Below are positions 1 through 11,065 of a stretch of 64,000 bases of DNA, piece after piece. Origin of the DNA: Athripsodes cinereus. Its lineage: Eukaryota > Arthropoda > Insecta > Trichoptera > Leptoceridae. Both the position numbers and the translations under genes were made by a program. Location of the stretch: contig OX388316.1 of assembly GCA_947579605.1 (NCBI GenBank), forward strand, positions 13,519,290-13,583,289, read 5' to 3'. The notes beneath the pieces are model-generated. The model saw nothing but the letters and a program-made list of their open reading frames with translations. It had not been told where the DNA came from and did no database searches. Each line of letters begins with the position of its first letter. Position 1 is the stretch's first letter.

Positions 1-1733
1 AGTAAGTTGGTTATAAAATGTGCTTGGTTCCTTGTTTGAATCCATCATAAAGTTAAGGTACATATCAACAGGCTTAATAAATTGCAAATACAGTTATGAG
101 ATTATAAAATTAGGTAGTCAAACATTAAAATTTACTCACAATATGCTCGGAGGATACAATATGCTTCATAAAACACAGCGCTAAATTAAAAATAAAATAT
201 TAACAATATAATATCAGCTATCTCCTTATTATTGAGCACAATATGGTTAGTATTTATAGGTACCTATGGAAACATACAAAATATTAAAAATTATTATTTT
301 AAACACTACTGGATACTACGTTTTTTTTTAAATCGATATAAGATGTCTATAATTCATCCACAAGGCACTGTGAATATTATTTCTCAACACAACAATAAGT
401 TTGATAGTCATAAAATCGAACGACGTGGGAGCAATATAATCTTATATCGATTTATTTTACATTGAATTTAAATGAATAAAAAATATTTACCTACACTTAT
501 GAAAGATTTCTTCTGGTAGCCGGTAAGACTTTTATAGCATCATAAAGAAAATTTATATCAAATTGCCTCTTCAACATTACCCATCTCGCGCGCAAATGTT
601 CGAAAGTGAATCAATTCCGTTTATTGGAATACCTACACATATTATAACTTATATTGTCTAGAATGTATGTGATATTGAAATTTCCTATTATTTTAAACTA
701 ACATTTGACCCCTCAGCAATTTGTAGCATGTACTACGATAGGCTTTTATGATAAACCTACAAGCATTTTGCAGCAAATTCTGTTACATACTCGTATATGA
801 ATTTAAATTTAGTCGAAGTCGTAAACCGTCAGGATTGTGATTATATTTTCAATTCTAGAAACTAATAAATCGTGTATATAAATAATTTAGTCGTCACGTT
901 TGCATATTCCTTTAAAATATGAAGAAATTGCATTATGAAATACAACATAACTGAATATTTAAGCAAATTGACTAATGAATATTTTGGTTAGTTGTTCTAT
1001 GGAGAAGTTGAATTACGGGTATACTAAGGTTTCGCTCTTGTGGTGCAGGTTACGGGAAGGAAAATTATTTGGAATAGATATCAACGCATGTAATCCGCAT
1101 CTTAAATCTTTAATATTATTTCATTAATTACAATTGTATGACAAGAATATAATAAATTTATATTTAAAATGTTTACTTAATAGACAATGTTTCAAGCAAC
1201 GTTTTTTAGTCAACCCTATAAAGAAAATAAATAAATATATAGAAAAAAACTTATATAACTATCATACATTTATTTCAAAATAATAATACACAAAATGATA
1301 AGTACGAGAAAAAATGTAATTTATAATCCATTTTACTGGAAATTTTAAAAGTCGACAAGAATTTGTTAAAGTGAAATACAACCAACACGATAAAAAACGG
1401 CGCTATTGGTAATGTTCTCGTCAAGAATATAAAATTGCAATTATTTATTTATAGTTATACCGACGATATAAAATTATAAGTCAAATACTTGCATCATACA
1501 ATGTCGCATAAGTATAAAATGAATTTATTGCAGGCTGTAAAATACTTCTTACACATCGCGTCAATATTGTGTTCGAAGAATTTGAAATTAAGTTTATAAT
1601 GGATTTGATAATAAAAGTTAATCTTCTATACAATATCAAGTGAAGGTTAACTTTTCAAATAGTATTTACATTTCTCGAAGGTTTATTTGTTTTTTTTATT
1701 ATGACTATGTAACAAAAAATAGAATGTTAATAC
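1..1733. other. AT-rich stretch, no feature recognised
   Basis: Very AT-rich sequence with stops in all frames. I see no coding fragment, inverted terminal repeat or tRNA-like box. A short open frame near 232-465 has low-complexity Ile/Asn/Tyr composition, as expected by chance in AT-rich DNA. Confidence 0.6.
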
Positions 1734-1785
1734 CTACTTATCCAATACACGGAGTAGGTATATTATTTTTCTAAAAGTTGAGAAT

Positions 1786-2102
1786 CTATCTATGTATGCC
1801 GTATCCCAAGTGGGGTAGGCAGAGAGAACGGAACGCAATATAGATCTGTCCTTACATACTTCTTTCGCTTCTTCCACATTCATACAATTTCTCATGTACG
1901 CACGCCGATTTCTCTTACTCAATACACAGCCTTCCTTGAGAATTCGATCTACATGATCAAGCCATGTTGTTCTTGGACGCCCGCGCTTCCTCTTTGTCAT
2001 TCTTTCCTCTTCCATTCGTTCCCCATGACCAAACCATCTCAACTTATTCACACGCATTTTATCCGCAATACTGCTCTTGCATCCACTCATTCTTCTAATC
2101 AC
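1786..2102 (-). pseudogene. LINE reverse transcriptase C-terminal fragment
   Basis: The minus strand encodes about 105 recognisable residues of the region downstream of the reverse transcriptase fingers/palm in RTE/CR1-like non-LTR retrotransposons. It has the RWFGHGERM block, then GRPRTTWLDHV, then RNRRAYMRNCMNVEEA and VCKDRSILRSVLSAYP. In intact elements this tail ends a protein of about 1,000 residues with an endonuclease and a reverse transcriptase domain, both absent here. The sense 3' end runs through a CCCCACTTGGG stem-loop into a short ATAG-repeat tail. Upstream sequence (above 2102) is non-coding, so this is a 5'-truncated dead copy. The clade is inferred from memory of family motifs. 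Confidence 0.8.
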
Positions 2103-2319
2103 AATTAATTAAATATTCTCGTCTCTATTAACACCGTCACCAAATATCTCACAATAATGAGGTAGCTAGTAGACTCACTACCTACATTAATTGACATACA
2201 AGTCGTTCTATCCGTGGATTTCTTATTCCTAATGTATTATTAGTTTGGGTGGCACACTTAGCTGAATTGGAGGTGTTAATGTCTTTCTCGTGATTTTTAC
2301 TGAACACCACACTTTAGAG

Positions 2320-2575
2320 CAGTGTTCCGAAAACTTTTTGTGTTCACCTATCACCAAGGTACACAAGGTTCACCAAGGTACACCTATCAAATCAAGAAAT
2401 TTTAGAGGTACACCAAAGAAAAAAGCAATGTTTATTTAACAAACCGCCTCACTCTTATAGCTCTCAGCTATTTTTAGGTGTATTATATTCACAAAACCTT
2501 GACTTTTTTCCGCGGCACATAAGCTGATGACCATGTTACACCAGTGTGCCGCGGCAAACGCTTTGCGGAACACTG
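2320..2575. mobile_element. hAT-type MITE with 8-bp target duplication
   Basis: A 256-bp non-coding element begins CAGTGTTCCGAAAA and ends TTTGCGGAACACTG, giving imperfect terminal inverted repeats of about 14 bp. Exact 8-bp duplications CTTTAGAG flank it at 2312-2319 and 2576-2583. An 8-bp duplication with CAG-type termini is the hallmark of hAT transposition. The interior has short direct repeats (CACCAAGGTACAC) but no open frame, so the element is non-autonomous. Confidence 0.9.
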
Positions 2576-2583
2576 CTTTAGAG

Positions 2584-3203
2584 GGTACTCTAATACGTAC
2601 CTACATGCAGAAAGTGCATGAGATCTATTGTTTGCCGGAAACTTTATGAAACTATAAAATAAATACATATTATGTACATACATATATGCATGCTTCACTG
2701 ATTAAAAATGTACTTAAAAATATAATATTAAAAGACAAAAATTGGTATCTTAAAGCATATACCTACTTTTTAAAATTTGAAAGCTAAAACCATTTAAAAC
2801 TAACATTTCAAATAGCAGAACCTATGAGTATTAAGTATTATTATTATTATTTATTACCTATACATAATGTACCTACCTACTATTTACATAATAATACCTA
2901 CGCTTGTATACATTTCACTTATTCATGTATGTAAGTAAAAAACCGGTGAGATTCATTGATGAAAAAAAGTTCCAAATGAATTCAACGAAAACTTCGACGC
3001 TTTATACACAGATGGCAGTGGTGCGATTAAATTACGAATACACTTTAATATTCAATGCTTTTGCGATTACCATGAATAACTTTTTAAAACATTATAAGTA
3101 TTTATTTTCTATGAAGAATGTGTACCTATTTAATTGGTAAGTAAAAACCTATTTTTTTTTTAAATCTCATTCATAAAGAAAGTTAATTATTAAACTTTAA
3201 AGG
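2584..3203. other. No feature recognised
   Basis: AT-rich spacer with short TACCTACCTAC-type motifs and one chance open frame (2904-3140) without recognisable domains. Confidence 0.5.
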
Positions 3204-3316
3204 TTGATATTACTACTACTACTATACCATCACGACATATCCCACAAGTGGGGTAGCCAGCAGACCAGCTGCATATAAAACATGCAAGCCGTCCTCTCCG
3301 TGTCAATACGTGCCAA
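3204..3316 (-). repeat. SINE-C copy, 3' part
   Basis: A copy of the window's most abundant repeat, in minus orientation. It begins with the (CTA)n microsatellite, which is the (TAG)n tail in sense. Next come the complement of the tail stem-loop (CCCACAAGTGGGG), the AGCAGACCAGCTGCAT block and GTCCTCTCCGTG. The 5' half is missing, as expected of 5' truncation in target-primed retroposition. Confidence 0.8.
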
Positions 3317-4374
3317 GGTTGATATTATATTTTCAATAAATATTTTCTTACATATAAAACTTTTGATTTTATTGGTATAATAATAAATTACTTTATATGG
3401 TGAACAAACATATTATCATACTGCTACAATAATCAATAAATACCTAAAAGCGTGCTTATCGCATATGCGATTTTCTCCAGCCAATCTGTAGATATGAGTG
3501 TATATTTTTCTCCCATAATATTTTATGAACTTTCAAAAAGTTTTATTTTCAAAAATATTCTTTATCCATAACAGATTTACTTAGTATTCTGTGTGTTCTA
3601 ACATGTACCTTATACATTCAGTAAAATCCAATAGCTCTTCAATGTTTTTTCCAGGACCACAGGGAAGAAATGAATCAATCATTCAGAATCGGTCTGCGCC
3701 AATCGACTCGCATCTTCCAACAAAATTCTTAGCTCTGATAATATTATCATATGATCGGTATCTAGTGAAATAAGATTAAAGAATTAAGAAGAATTTATTA
3801 AAAAATTAATATATACATTGTCAGTAATTGAACACATACATACCTATTATAATTTCACCATTAAAAAATTTGAAATCCCCAGACGGCAATAGTATTGCTG
3901 GAATAAGGGGACAAAAGTCAAACAGCAAATAACTAACCATTGTACAGGCGCTGAAAAATCTTGCAGATGAAAGAAAAATAGTTGGCTAACCTCAAATACT
4001 TATATACATGCAGGAAACCCACTGTCTACCCTCAGTATGGAATATGATAGATAGATATTTTATTTCAATAAAACTGTTATAATATTATTTGTTAGAACCT
4101 GCCAAAATTCCCATGAATCGTCCAATTAAAACGTCACAACTCTTCATGTGGCCAAATAAATTAACATTTCAGAGTCTGGCCGCAAATGGGCCACAGACGG
4201 GGGCATGGCGTGCCTACACGTAACTTTGAAACTAATCCAAAATTCAATATCTTTACATCAAGTTATGTTTTTATACTAAATAAATTCATATTCTTGGTAT
4301 CCAAAGAAGCAGGCATATTAATTTTTGACAAGTTAAAAATATCCATATAATACAATATATGATCCATTAATATA
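3317..4374. other. No gene recognised
   Basis: AT-rich spacer. A weak LINE-like trace may exist around 3880-4030 (a reading with KNLADERKIVG resembles the tail of some reverse transcriptases), but it is too decayed to annotate. Confidence 0.4.
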
Positions 4375-4655
4375 GACGACCGGTGTGGCGCGGAGGTTAT
4401 GACGACCGGTGTGGCGCGGAGGTTAACGCACTTGCCTTTGAGTCACAAGGTCCCGGGTTCGATTCCCGGCCAGGGCAAAATGAAGAATGACCTTTTTCAA
4501 ATTGTCCTGGGTCTGGGTGTTACATGTATATGTGTTTAGTGCATTGTATATGTGTATCGCCGTGTTAGTACCCATAATACAAGATTCATATCTTAGTTTG
4601 AGACTAGCTCGGTCTGTGTGAATTGTCTATACGTGTTATGTTATGTTATGTTATA
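4375..4655 (+). mobile_element. tRNA-derived SINE (family A) with duplicated head
   Basis: A short retroposon with an internal RNA polymerase III promoter: A box TGGCGCGGAGG (4412-4422) and B box GGTTCGATTCC (4456-4466) in a tRNA-like head. A unique body follows (CCTGGGTCTGGGTGTTACAT... GTTTGAGACTAGCTCGGTCTG) and a (GTTAT)n tail at about 4635-4655. This arrangement is typical of lepidopteran SINEs. The first 26 bp, carrying the A box, are tandemly repeated at 4375-4400 and 4401-4426, the last base differing. I could not find a clear flanking target duplication. It encodes no protein and would rely on a LINE for movement. Its transcript would be 5'-extended by the extra A box. Confidence 0.88.
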
Positions 4656-4832
4656 TTAGTGTTCAAACTTTGTTCGTTTAAGCTTCCGAGGTGCAATTTT
4701 ATCGATTTAACAATTGACAAACGTAAAATAAGACCCAGGTTATGGATTTTAGTACAGATAAATATTTTTAAAATACATTAAAAAATATGCTAGGTAATTC
4801 CCAAATATAAATGAGACAAAAAACTACTATAA

Positions 4833-5070
4833 CTATCCAATCACAGCATATCCCACAAGTAAGGTAGCTAGCAGACTAGTCGCATGTTAGAAACATACAA
4901 GCTGTCTTCTCCGTGCCAACAAAAAAATTAAGACATTCTGGATGGATGGTGAGCCTAAACACAGAACTTAAAATGTCAATTTCTTCGAACACTTGCCTTT
5001 TACAGAACACTCGAAAACTTATGGAAAAAGTGTGAAATGAATTCTTTGCCGGGTGCTCCACCGAAAAAAT
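4833..5070 (-). repeat. SINE-C copy, near full length
   Basis: Minus-strand copy. In order on plus it shows the complement of the tail hairpin (CCCACAAGTAAGG), GTCTTCTCCGTGCCAAC, ACATTCTGGATGGATGG, CTTTTACAGAACACTCGAAAAC and the head GCCGGGTGCTCCAC. Divergence from the 12.6-kb copy is moderate, so this is an old insertion. Confidence 0.85.
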
Positions 5071-5433
5071 ATGATGAAACATTGCTTTATTTTTAGTATT
5101 TACATATTGAGATATTTTATAAAATACGCAAGCATTTTTAATTCCCCGAACTTCTATTGCGGTTAGACTCAAATCAATTTTATGTGGGTCCTCCAGAATA
5201 AGATTGCACGTTTTTCTGTCAGAATTATTATTATTATTATTGAACTTGTTAACGTATCAGCGTATCCCGCCATAAAACAAACAAACAGACTTCTTAGGCT
5301 AATGTATAATTAATAATAAAATATAATTACTAACAATACAGACACTGTATTTAGTGTGTCAGAGCCAGTAGAGTTGATTGATTTATTAATTCCACTATAA
5401 GTATTATAAGATATTATTGGTTGGTATCTCCTA

Positions 5434-7404
5434 CAGTGACGGCTTGTTCATATGGGCAGCGTGGGCAATGACCCGCCAATCATTTCATTGTAATCATAAA
5501 ACAATATCAGAAAAATATAAAAATTAAAAATTCTACTACGATGCAATCTATATACTGGATCTCTGCGCTGCGTAGTACTGTGTAATATACATATATGTTG
5601 CAAGTTGCATACTGACACACGCACAAGTATGTATGTATATGTAACGCTTCAGTCTTGTCACCTAATAGGTACGAATATATATGTCATCTCGGGACAATTT
5701 TTGACTTGCCCAAAGAATGTATGAAGATTTTTAGTAGGTAGTTACATGCTTACTGTTTTTTTTATATGAAGATTTTAATGATATCGGGGCAACTCTAAAG
5801 CTTGCCCCTAGGGAGATTATCTCGAATATAACTAATCGATACAGTGATATTCTAGAGGCAAAAGGGACAACACATATACTCACTAACAAATATTGTCGTG
5901 TACATAAGCAATGGTTTGCTGATAAAAACACGTATATTATCTGACTCCAAAAAAATATTTTTTCTACACATTTCGTGAAACCAGACAAGACAAATACATT
6001 TTTCAAATTAACTAAGTAAAATCAACAATGTAGTAAAAACAATGACAAATACATTTACTTTTATGTGTTTGTTTTATCCCTTCTGACTTGTTTCACTATT
6101 GACTTGCATCGAAAGGTTCGTCACATGTGTGATATTCGATACAAATTATAATTATATTATATCGTGTGAATAGATTGAATGCATTCTATTGCAAAGTGGA
6201 AACACATGTTAATAATTAATATTTAGACAAAAATCTTTCTTATATTCAATGAATAGCATGAACACTTTTAGTCTTTCAGTTGGAGTTCTGATGCGATACA
6301 GTACCTTTATATAATTTTGTTATTATCATCGTCGGTTTTGTATAAGAAAAATTTTGCTCTCATTATTAGAACTATCTTTACACCTATTTTTTGTAATAAT
6401 ATAGTTATAGTCAAACATTGGTGTTGTTAATAAATTGGCAATTTTGTGTACTTAGTGTGATAATACACCTATTACAGGTTTTCCTAGGAATTGAACAGCA
6501 CGTCATAATCGTGCGATGTTATTAAATTTTTGTCTTTATAAATTATTAATTATTGTGTTAACATCATAACAAAGTGTAAGGATAAATTTCAATTTTCGGG
6601 TCATTTATTTGCGCCAAAACTTTTTATTACAAAGTATTTTAGCGCGTATTGTAAAAAAAATCCAGTGGAAGAGTATATGATAACCATTACAGAATACCCA
6701 AACATTAATAGGATTAAGTTTTAAACAGAATTTGAAATTCTTTACAGTAGAGAAGATTATGGTGTACTAGTGTTGCAATGCCTTTATTACAGATAAAGGA
6801 AAATAACTTGTGTGAAATATTTTCGGAGTGTGTAAAATTTTTGACAATTATAGTGACTTTGCCAATGACAACTGTGAAAAACGAAAGATGTTTTTCTACG
6901 CTTAAAAGAGTTAAGACATTTTTGAGGAACACTGTGAATCAAGATAGACTAAATGCATTAGCTATGTTATCCATTGAAAAGAAAATGATAAATTCAATGC
7001 ATGATTTCAATCAAAAAGTTATCGACACCTTTGCTGGAGCGAAACATCGTCGAATGGATTTTATTTATAAAAAATTGGTATGTGATATCTTTTATTAATA
7101 TTAACATGTTGTATGATCCTAATATGAAGAACGTTATACAGTATATGTTGCAAAATATAATGATTGTATAAGGCAGGCAATTGTTTAGGTATTGTATGTT
7201 ATTTCATGGTTTATAGAATCCATCTACCCCCACTATCACACACACCAAATGACTGTGATAATACTAAGCGCACGTCAAATCAATTCTGAGTAATAACGAA
7301 AATAAACTAAACATTTAAATAGAACGAGAAAAAAGTTATTTTCTATCTCGAAAATTAGAGATTTTTTTTGCCCTGCCAAAACTAGAGGTCACGAGCCGCC
7401 ACTG
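5434..7404 (+). mobile_element. hAT transposon with TIRs and 8-bp target duplication
   Basis: A 1,971-bp element begins CAGTGACGGCTTGT and ends with the complement of CAGTGGCGGCTCGT, giving 14-bp terminal inverted repeats with two mismatches. Exact ATCTCCTA duplications lie at 5426-5433 and 7405-7412. The subterminal GGCAGC..GGGCAA motif is also mirrored at both ends. The only coding remnant is the transposase C-terminus (6694-7098). A full hAT transposase needs about 600-800 codons, so most of the gene has been deleted or has decayed. The element is a dead or trans-mobilised derivative. Confidence 0.92.
6694..7098 (+). pseudogene. hAT transposase C-terminal dimerisation domain (ZMYM/DUF4371-like)
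   Basis: The clearest part is the open frame 6778-7098 (106 residues), ending at a natural stop. It contains the hAT dimerisation signature: MTTVKNERCFSTLKRVKTFL, then RLNALAMLSIEK, DFNQKVIDTFA and HRRMDFIYK. This combination is typical of hAT transposases related to zinc-finger MYM-type proteins. About 27 codons of the same protein (YPNINRIKF, TEFEILYSREDYG) lie upstream in another frame with an internal TAA, so a frameshift and a stop have accumulated. The catalytic RNase H-fold residues are not present. It lies entirely inside the hAT element at 5434-7404. Confidence 0.87.
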
Positions 7405-7412
7405 ATCTCCTA

Positions 7413-8009
7413 TAGATTCTACACGTACTGAAATCAAAATAACAAAACGAAACTTGCATTTTGTAAGAGTGCACGTTCAAGAAGTGTTAATTCAAAATGT
7501 GCAGGCATTAAGAAATAAGTTCAAGGGTTTCGAAAAACTAAAATCCTTCATTATTTTAATGATTTCGAATATCTCAAATAAGATAAGAAATAGGTAGTAA
7601 AAAGAATGACTTTTAATGTGTCACATAGCTATTTGCTATTTTATCAGTTCTGTGTTTAACCTTTAATTCATCAGTAGGTACGACCAGCTACCATACCAAT
7701 ATACATACAAAGGTGCATCTTGCATAGGTTTTTTCTCTTTTCTCAAATTACTTAATTTTTAATATACATATTCAAAAAGGCTGTAGGTTAAAGTGCTAAA
7801 CCTTTCAAAGATATTGCGAAGAGTAAAATATGACTAGTATCATATATTTTTAATCATGTACCTAACACATTTTGATTGCTAACTCTTCCTTTATTGTTCT
7901 GTCATCGAACATTGCATCAACATTTTTCTAATGTTCGGTATTACCGCTTTGAAGAGGAAATGTTGAATTAAATGATAATTATTTATGCATTTTTAAAGGC
8001 TATCATTTA
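7413..8009. other. No feature recognised
   Basis: AT-rich spacer between the hAT element and the 20-bp-periodic element. No open frame or terminal repeat seen. Confidence 0.45.
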
Positions 8010-8800
8010 AACGATCAGCATAATATTGAAGTTTTGTTCAGCAGAAAAATGTATTCTGTCGACAAATATATCATTTTGATATGCTACATATGCCCAGCGA
8101 GAAAATTATATTTTTATTGCAAATAATATGATATTGTAAAACTCTAAATTTATTCGACCAGCAAAATTATTATTTGACCAGCATAATGATTATTTGTGCA
8201 GCAAAATAAATAAATGAGCAGCAAACTGTGAGCTAATTTTAATTAAACTTGTGAAAGCTAAATTTTTAATCTTGTTCAAATAATAAATCTTTGTATGTAC
8301 ATAGCATCTTTTTATGTGATTTTATATGTAGCATCTAGCAACGATTCTAGCGTTTTTCGACATTTCAGTTAGATATTTCGTTAATATAGCAAAGCGGAAA
8401 CTGGCATTATTTTCGTAGTCATCATTAATTTGGTAAGAAATCACAAAAACTTCATGTGGATCCGAAGGTAAATCGGCGTGTGAAAAATATTGTTTATCTA
8501 ATATTTTCTGCCGGTCAAATAATAATTCTGCTGCTCAAATAATAATTCTGCTGCTCAAATAATAATTCTGCTCCTCAAATAACAATTCTGCTGGTCAATT
8601 AATTATTTTGTTGTGCGATTATTTATTAAGCTGTTAAAATTTGTTAATTTGCTGATACAACCAAGTTTGTTTGTAAAACAAGTGTTGCGATTATTTTTTA
8701 TTTATTGCCGATGAAAACATTGTTTGCTGCGCAAATGATTTTAATGCTGATTTTTTCTTGCCGAACGAATGGATTAATAGCCGATCAAATAATTAGTTCC
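8010..8800. repeat. Inverted arrays of a 20-bp unit (foldback-like element)
   Basis: Two clusters of a degenerate 20-bp unit face each other. At 8150-8232 the unit reads as GACCAGCAAAATTATTATTT; at 8508-8630 it reads as the complement, CTCAAATAATAATTCTGCTG. More degenerate units extend outward to about 8015 and 8795 (CAGCATAAT, TTCAGCAGAAAA; GCTGCGCAAATGATTTT, GCCGATCAAATAATTA). About 280 bp of unrelated AT-rich DNA separates them. There is no open frame. It looks like a non-autonomous foldback DNA element whose long inverted repeats are built from short tandem units. I could not place the exact ends or a target duplication. Confidence 0.65.
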
Positions 8801-9412
8801 CATTTTTAAATACACATTATTATAATAGAACACATACCTAATCTAAGAGGCCGTTGCAAGAAACTGCAAATGAAAACTATTTTTATTAGTCCCAAAATAG
8901 GAGTTTTTTATAGTCTTATAATCTTTCATAATTTGTTAGGTATCATATTTTTTATCATGCTTTAGGAACATTTTATTGACATATTTTGAATGTATGTAAT
9001 TACTATTAGAAACTATACTATCTGTACGAAACAACCTCTTTGTCATAAAAAAGTAATATTCAAAGAAGGTGCTTCCTCTTTTCTCTCGTCAATAACTTAA
9101 TTATACTGGAAGCATAAGATAAAGGTAACTATCTTTTGATTGAGAGTATTAAGAATATTTAATTTAAACTTAGTACGCTATTTGTAAGCTATTACTAAGA
9201 CATATTCCATCACTTACTTATTATAAATAACTATAATATCTTCTTGGGCGCTATTTTTCATTACATCGAATCATTAATTCTCATTAAATATCCTCAAAAC
9301 ATGACTCAGAAACATTATCATCTCATTAAAGTAGCATTCTTAATGAGAAGACTTAACAGATAACCAAAAGTCAACAACGTCTTCTTAGGAAGATTACTTA
9401 CTTACTTATTTA
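8801..9412. other. No feature recognised
   Basis: AT-rich spacer without coding potential or clear repeat structure. Confidence 0.45.
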
Positions 9413-9475
9413 GCTATTTTTGTCCACCGCTAAACATTAGGCTCCATCGTATATCTCAAGGCATCTATGTTTATT
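9413..9475 (-). repeat. Possible LINE 3' end remnant
   Basis: The segment containing CACCGCTAAACATTAGGCTCC resembles the CACTGCTGGACATAGGCCTCC motif (minus-strand sense) near the 3' end of LINEs abundant in Lepidoptera. It is short and diverged, so the call is tentative. Confidence 0.4.
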
Positions 9476-9599
9476 GCAACCAGTCACAAGAGATTCTTCG
9501 AATATTTCATTATTTTTAAAGATTTCAGAAGATAATATTCGTAAGTACTTATAAAAATAAATTATTTTACTCAACAAAAATGATTCACATAACATAAGT

Positions 9600-9712
9600 G
9601 ATAATCTCGCCACTGCACATCATCACACTTTTACTTATGTATACCTACTGATCTGTTTATTTTGTTATACGAATGATGATGTGCAAGAAGAATAAAATAA
9701 ATAAATATATTG
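9600..9712 (+). repeat. Retroposon 3' end with (AATA)n tail, copy 1
   Basis: It shares GTGATAATCTCGCCACTGCA, then TTGTTATA and ATGATGATGTGCAAGAAG, with a second copy at 52868-52985. Both copies end in AATAAATAAAT-type tails, as expected of the 3' end of a LINE or SINE. No coding sequence is attached. Confidence 0.65.
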
Positions 9713-10869
9713 CCAGGTCTAGTACCTGTGCCTAATATGTTATCATTTTTTTAATACCGATTCAAATCGATTCAATGTAAATAACGTTTATTTACGGTTG
9801 CTCTAGAATTGTAACGAAATATTTTTATTAGTTAGTGAGGTATGTGTGTAATTTTATTCACTGTGTACCTACTAATGTGCTCACGTTATTGTGTTGGGTG
9901 GGATGATTGAGCATGAAATTCAATAAGTAGTTTTGGAAAGTCATTGTTTTTTTCGTCGCTCTGGCAACATTTATTGTCCGTTGTCAGTTGAAATGCTAAG
10001 TTTGATAAGTCAAATTATTTGTTTTTTCATAGTGATATTATGATGTTTGTAAAAAAAGTTTGTTTTTGTTATTTTGTACCGATAAACTTTTCAATACTTT
10101 TCCACAAATATTTTTCGGAATTTGTCGTTTCTCTAACACTTCTCGTATTTTATTGCGTGATAGGAATGAATTAACACCCATAATTAAATCTAATAAATCT
10201 CTAATCACTCAAAAATAAAAAAAAAACCTGAATCGTCATCATAGGTCCATTAATTTTATTGCAAATATAGTATTTTTAGTGCATTTGGAATTTCGTTGCT
10301 TTAGATTCAATGTAAAATTAGCCAGTTAGCTGTATCGGTCGTCACCGGTCTCCCTAACCAAACTCAAAGCCATAATGAGAACATTCCACAATATGGTTGA
10401 ATGTGGTTGGTCCACAACCTGACGTAAGCTGCACATTCACACTCAGGACTAGACGACAAACTAAATGTATTGAATGCGGCTCAAACAAAAATAAAAAAAA
10501 TAATTACTTGATAATATTTAAAATAAAGACGATATTTTATATTTCATTATTGAATTTACGAAAACTTAATATTTGCATCTACAACTAGACTTATGCACTT
10601 TTCCCTGGAAACAGTTCTGTCAGAATAAAATTGATATGTTTATAATAACGCTTCATCATGACTTAATGCTCATTTAAGTTTATGTGTTTCAATACAAACT
10701 TAAATGGTCTATATAAATAACATATTTTTTACAGATTACAACTACCGAACTTAAATTAAGTGTTTAGGTACTTTATTTTTTTATGTTGAGTCCTTCAAAA
10801 ATAGGCAACAAGAAAAAATAACAATAAATATACGAGTATTAACGATATTCGTATTTATTTTAGAAGAAG
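9713..10869. other. No gene recognised
   Basis: AT-rich spacer. A somewhat less AT-rich patch at 10320-10480 contains a short open frame (10397-10588) without recognisable domains. I cannot assign it. Confidence 0.4.
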
Positions 10870-11065
10870 TTTTTCAGGTTCCGTCGGCCCGGACTGCCTT
10901 ATTTAACAATACACCGTTCTTATGTCAATGACATCAAAGCGCTAGGAATGTCGTGGGAAGATATGATTCAATCGACACACATACACTCTAAATGGTGAAG
11001 GCTTGTCACCACTTCAAATCGGAAAGCATTCAATACAATACGGTGGGCATTATTTTGAAATAGTT
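10870..11065 (+). pseudogene. Decayed LINE reverse transcriptase tail
   Basis: One plus frame reads VNDIKALGMSWEDMIQS then HSKW, a stop, then RLVTTSNRKAF. This resembles the RWxDDI...W..LAQDR..W tail at the C-terminus of many non-LTR reverse transcriptases. The internal stop and loss of upstream domains mark an old dead copy. A related remnant is at 13565-13690. Confidence 0.55.

Noticed and set aside
4401..4475. Possible tRNA gene
   Set aside because: A and B boxes are present, but the rest does not form a cloverleaf that I can recognise, and the SINE body and tail follow directly.
4375..4660. Target-site duplication around SINE family A
   Set aside because: TTAATATA and TTATATTA near the ends are reversed or AT-rich matches, not a convincing direct repeat.
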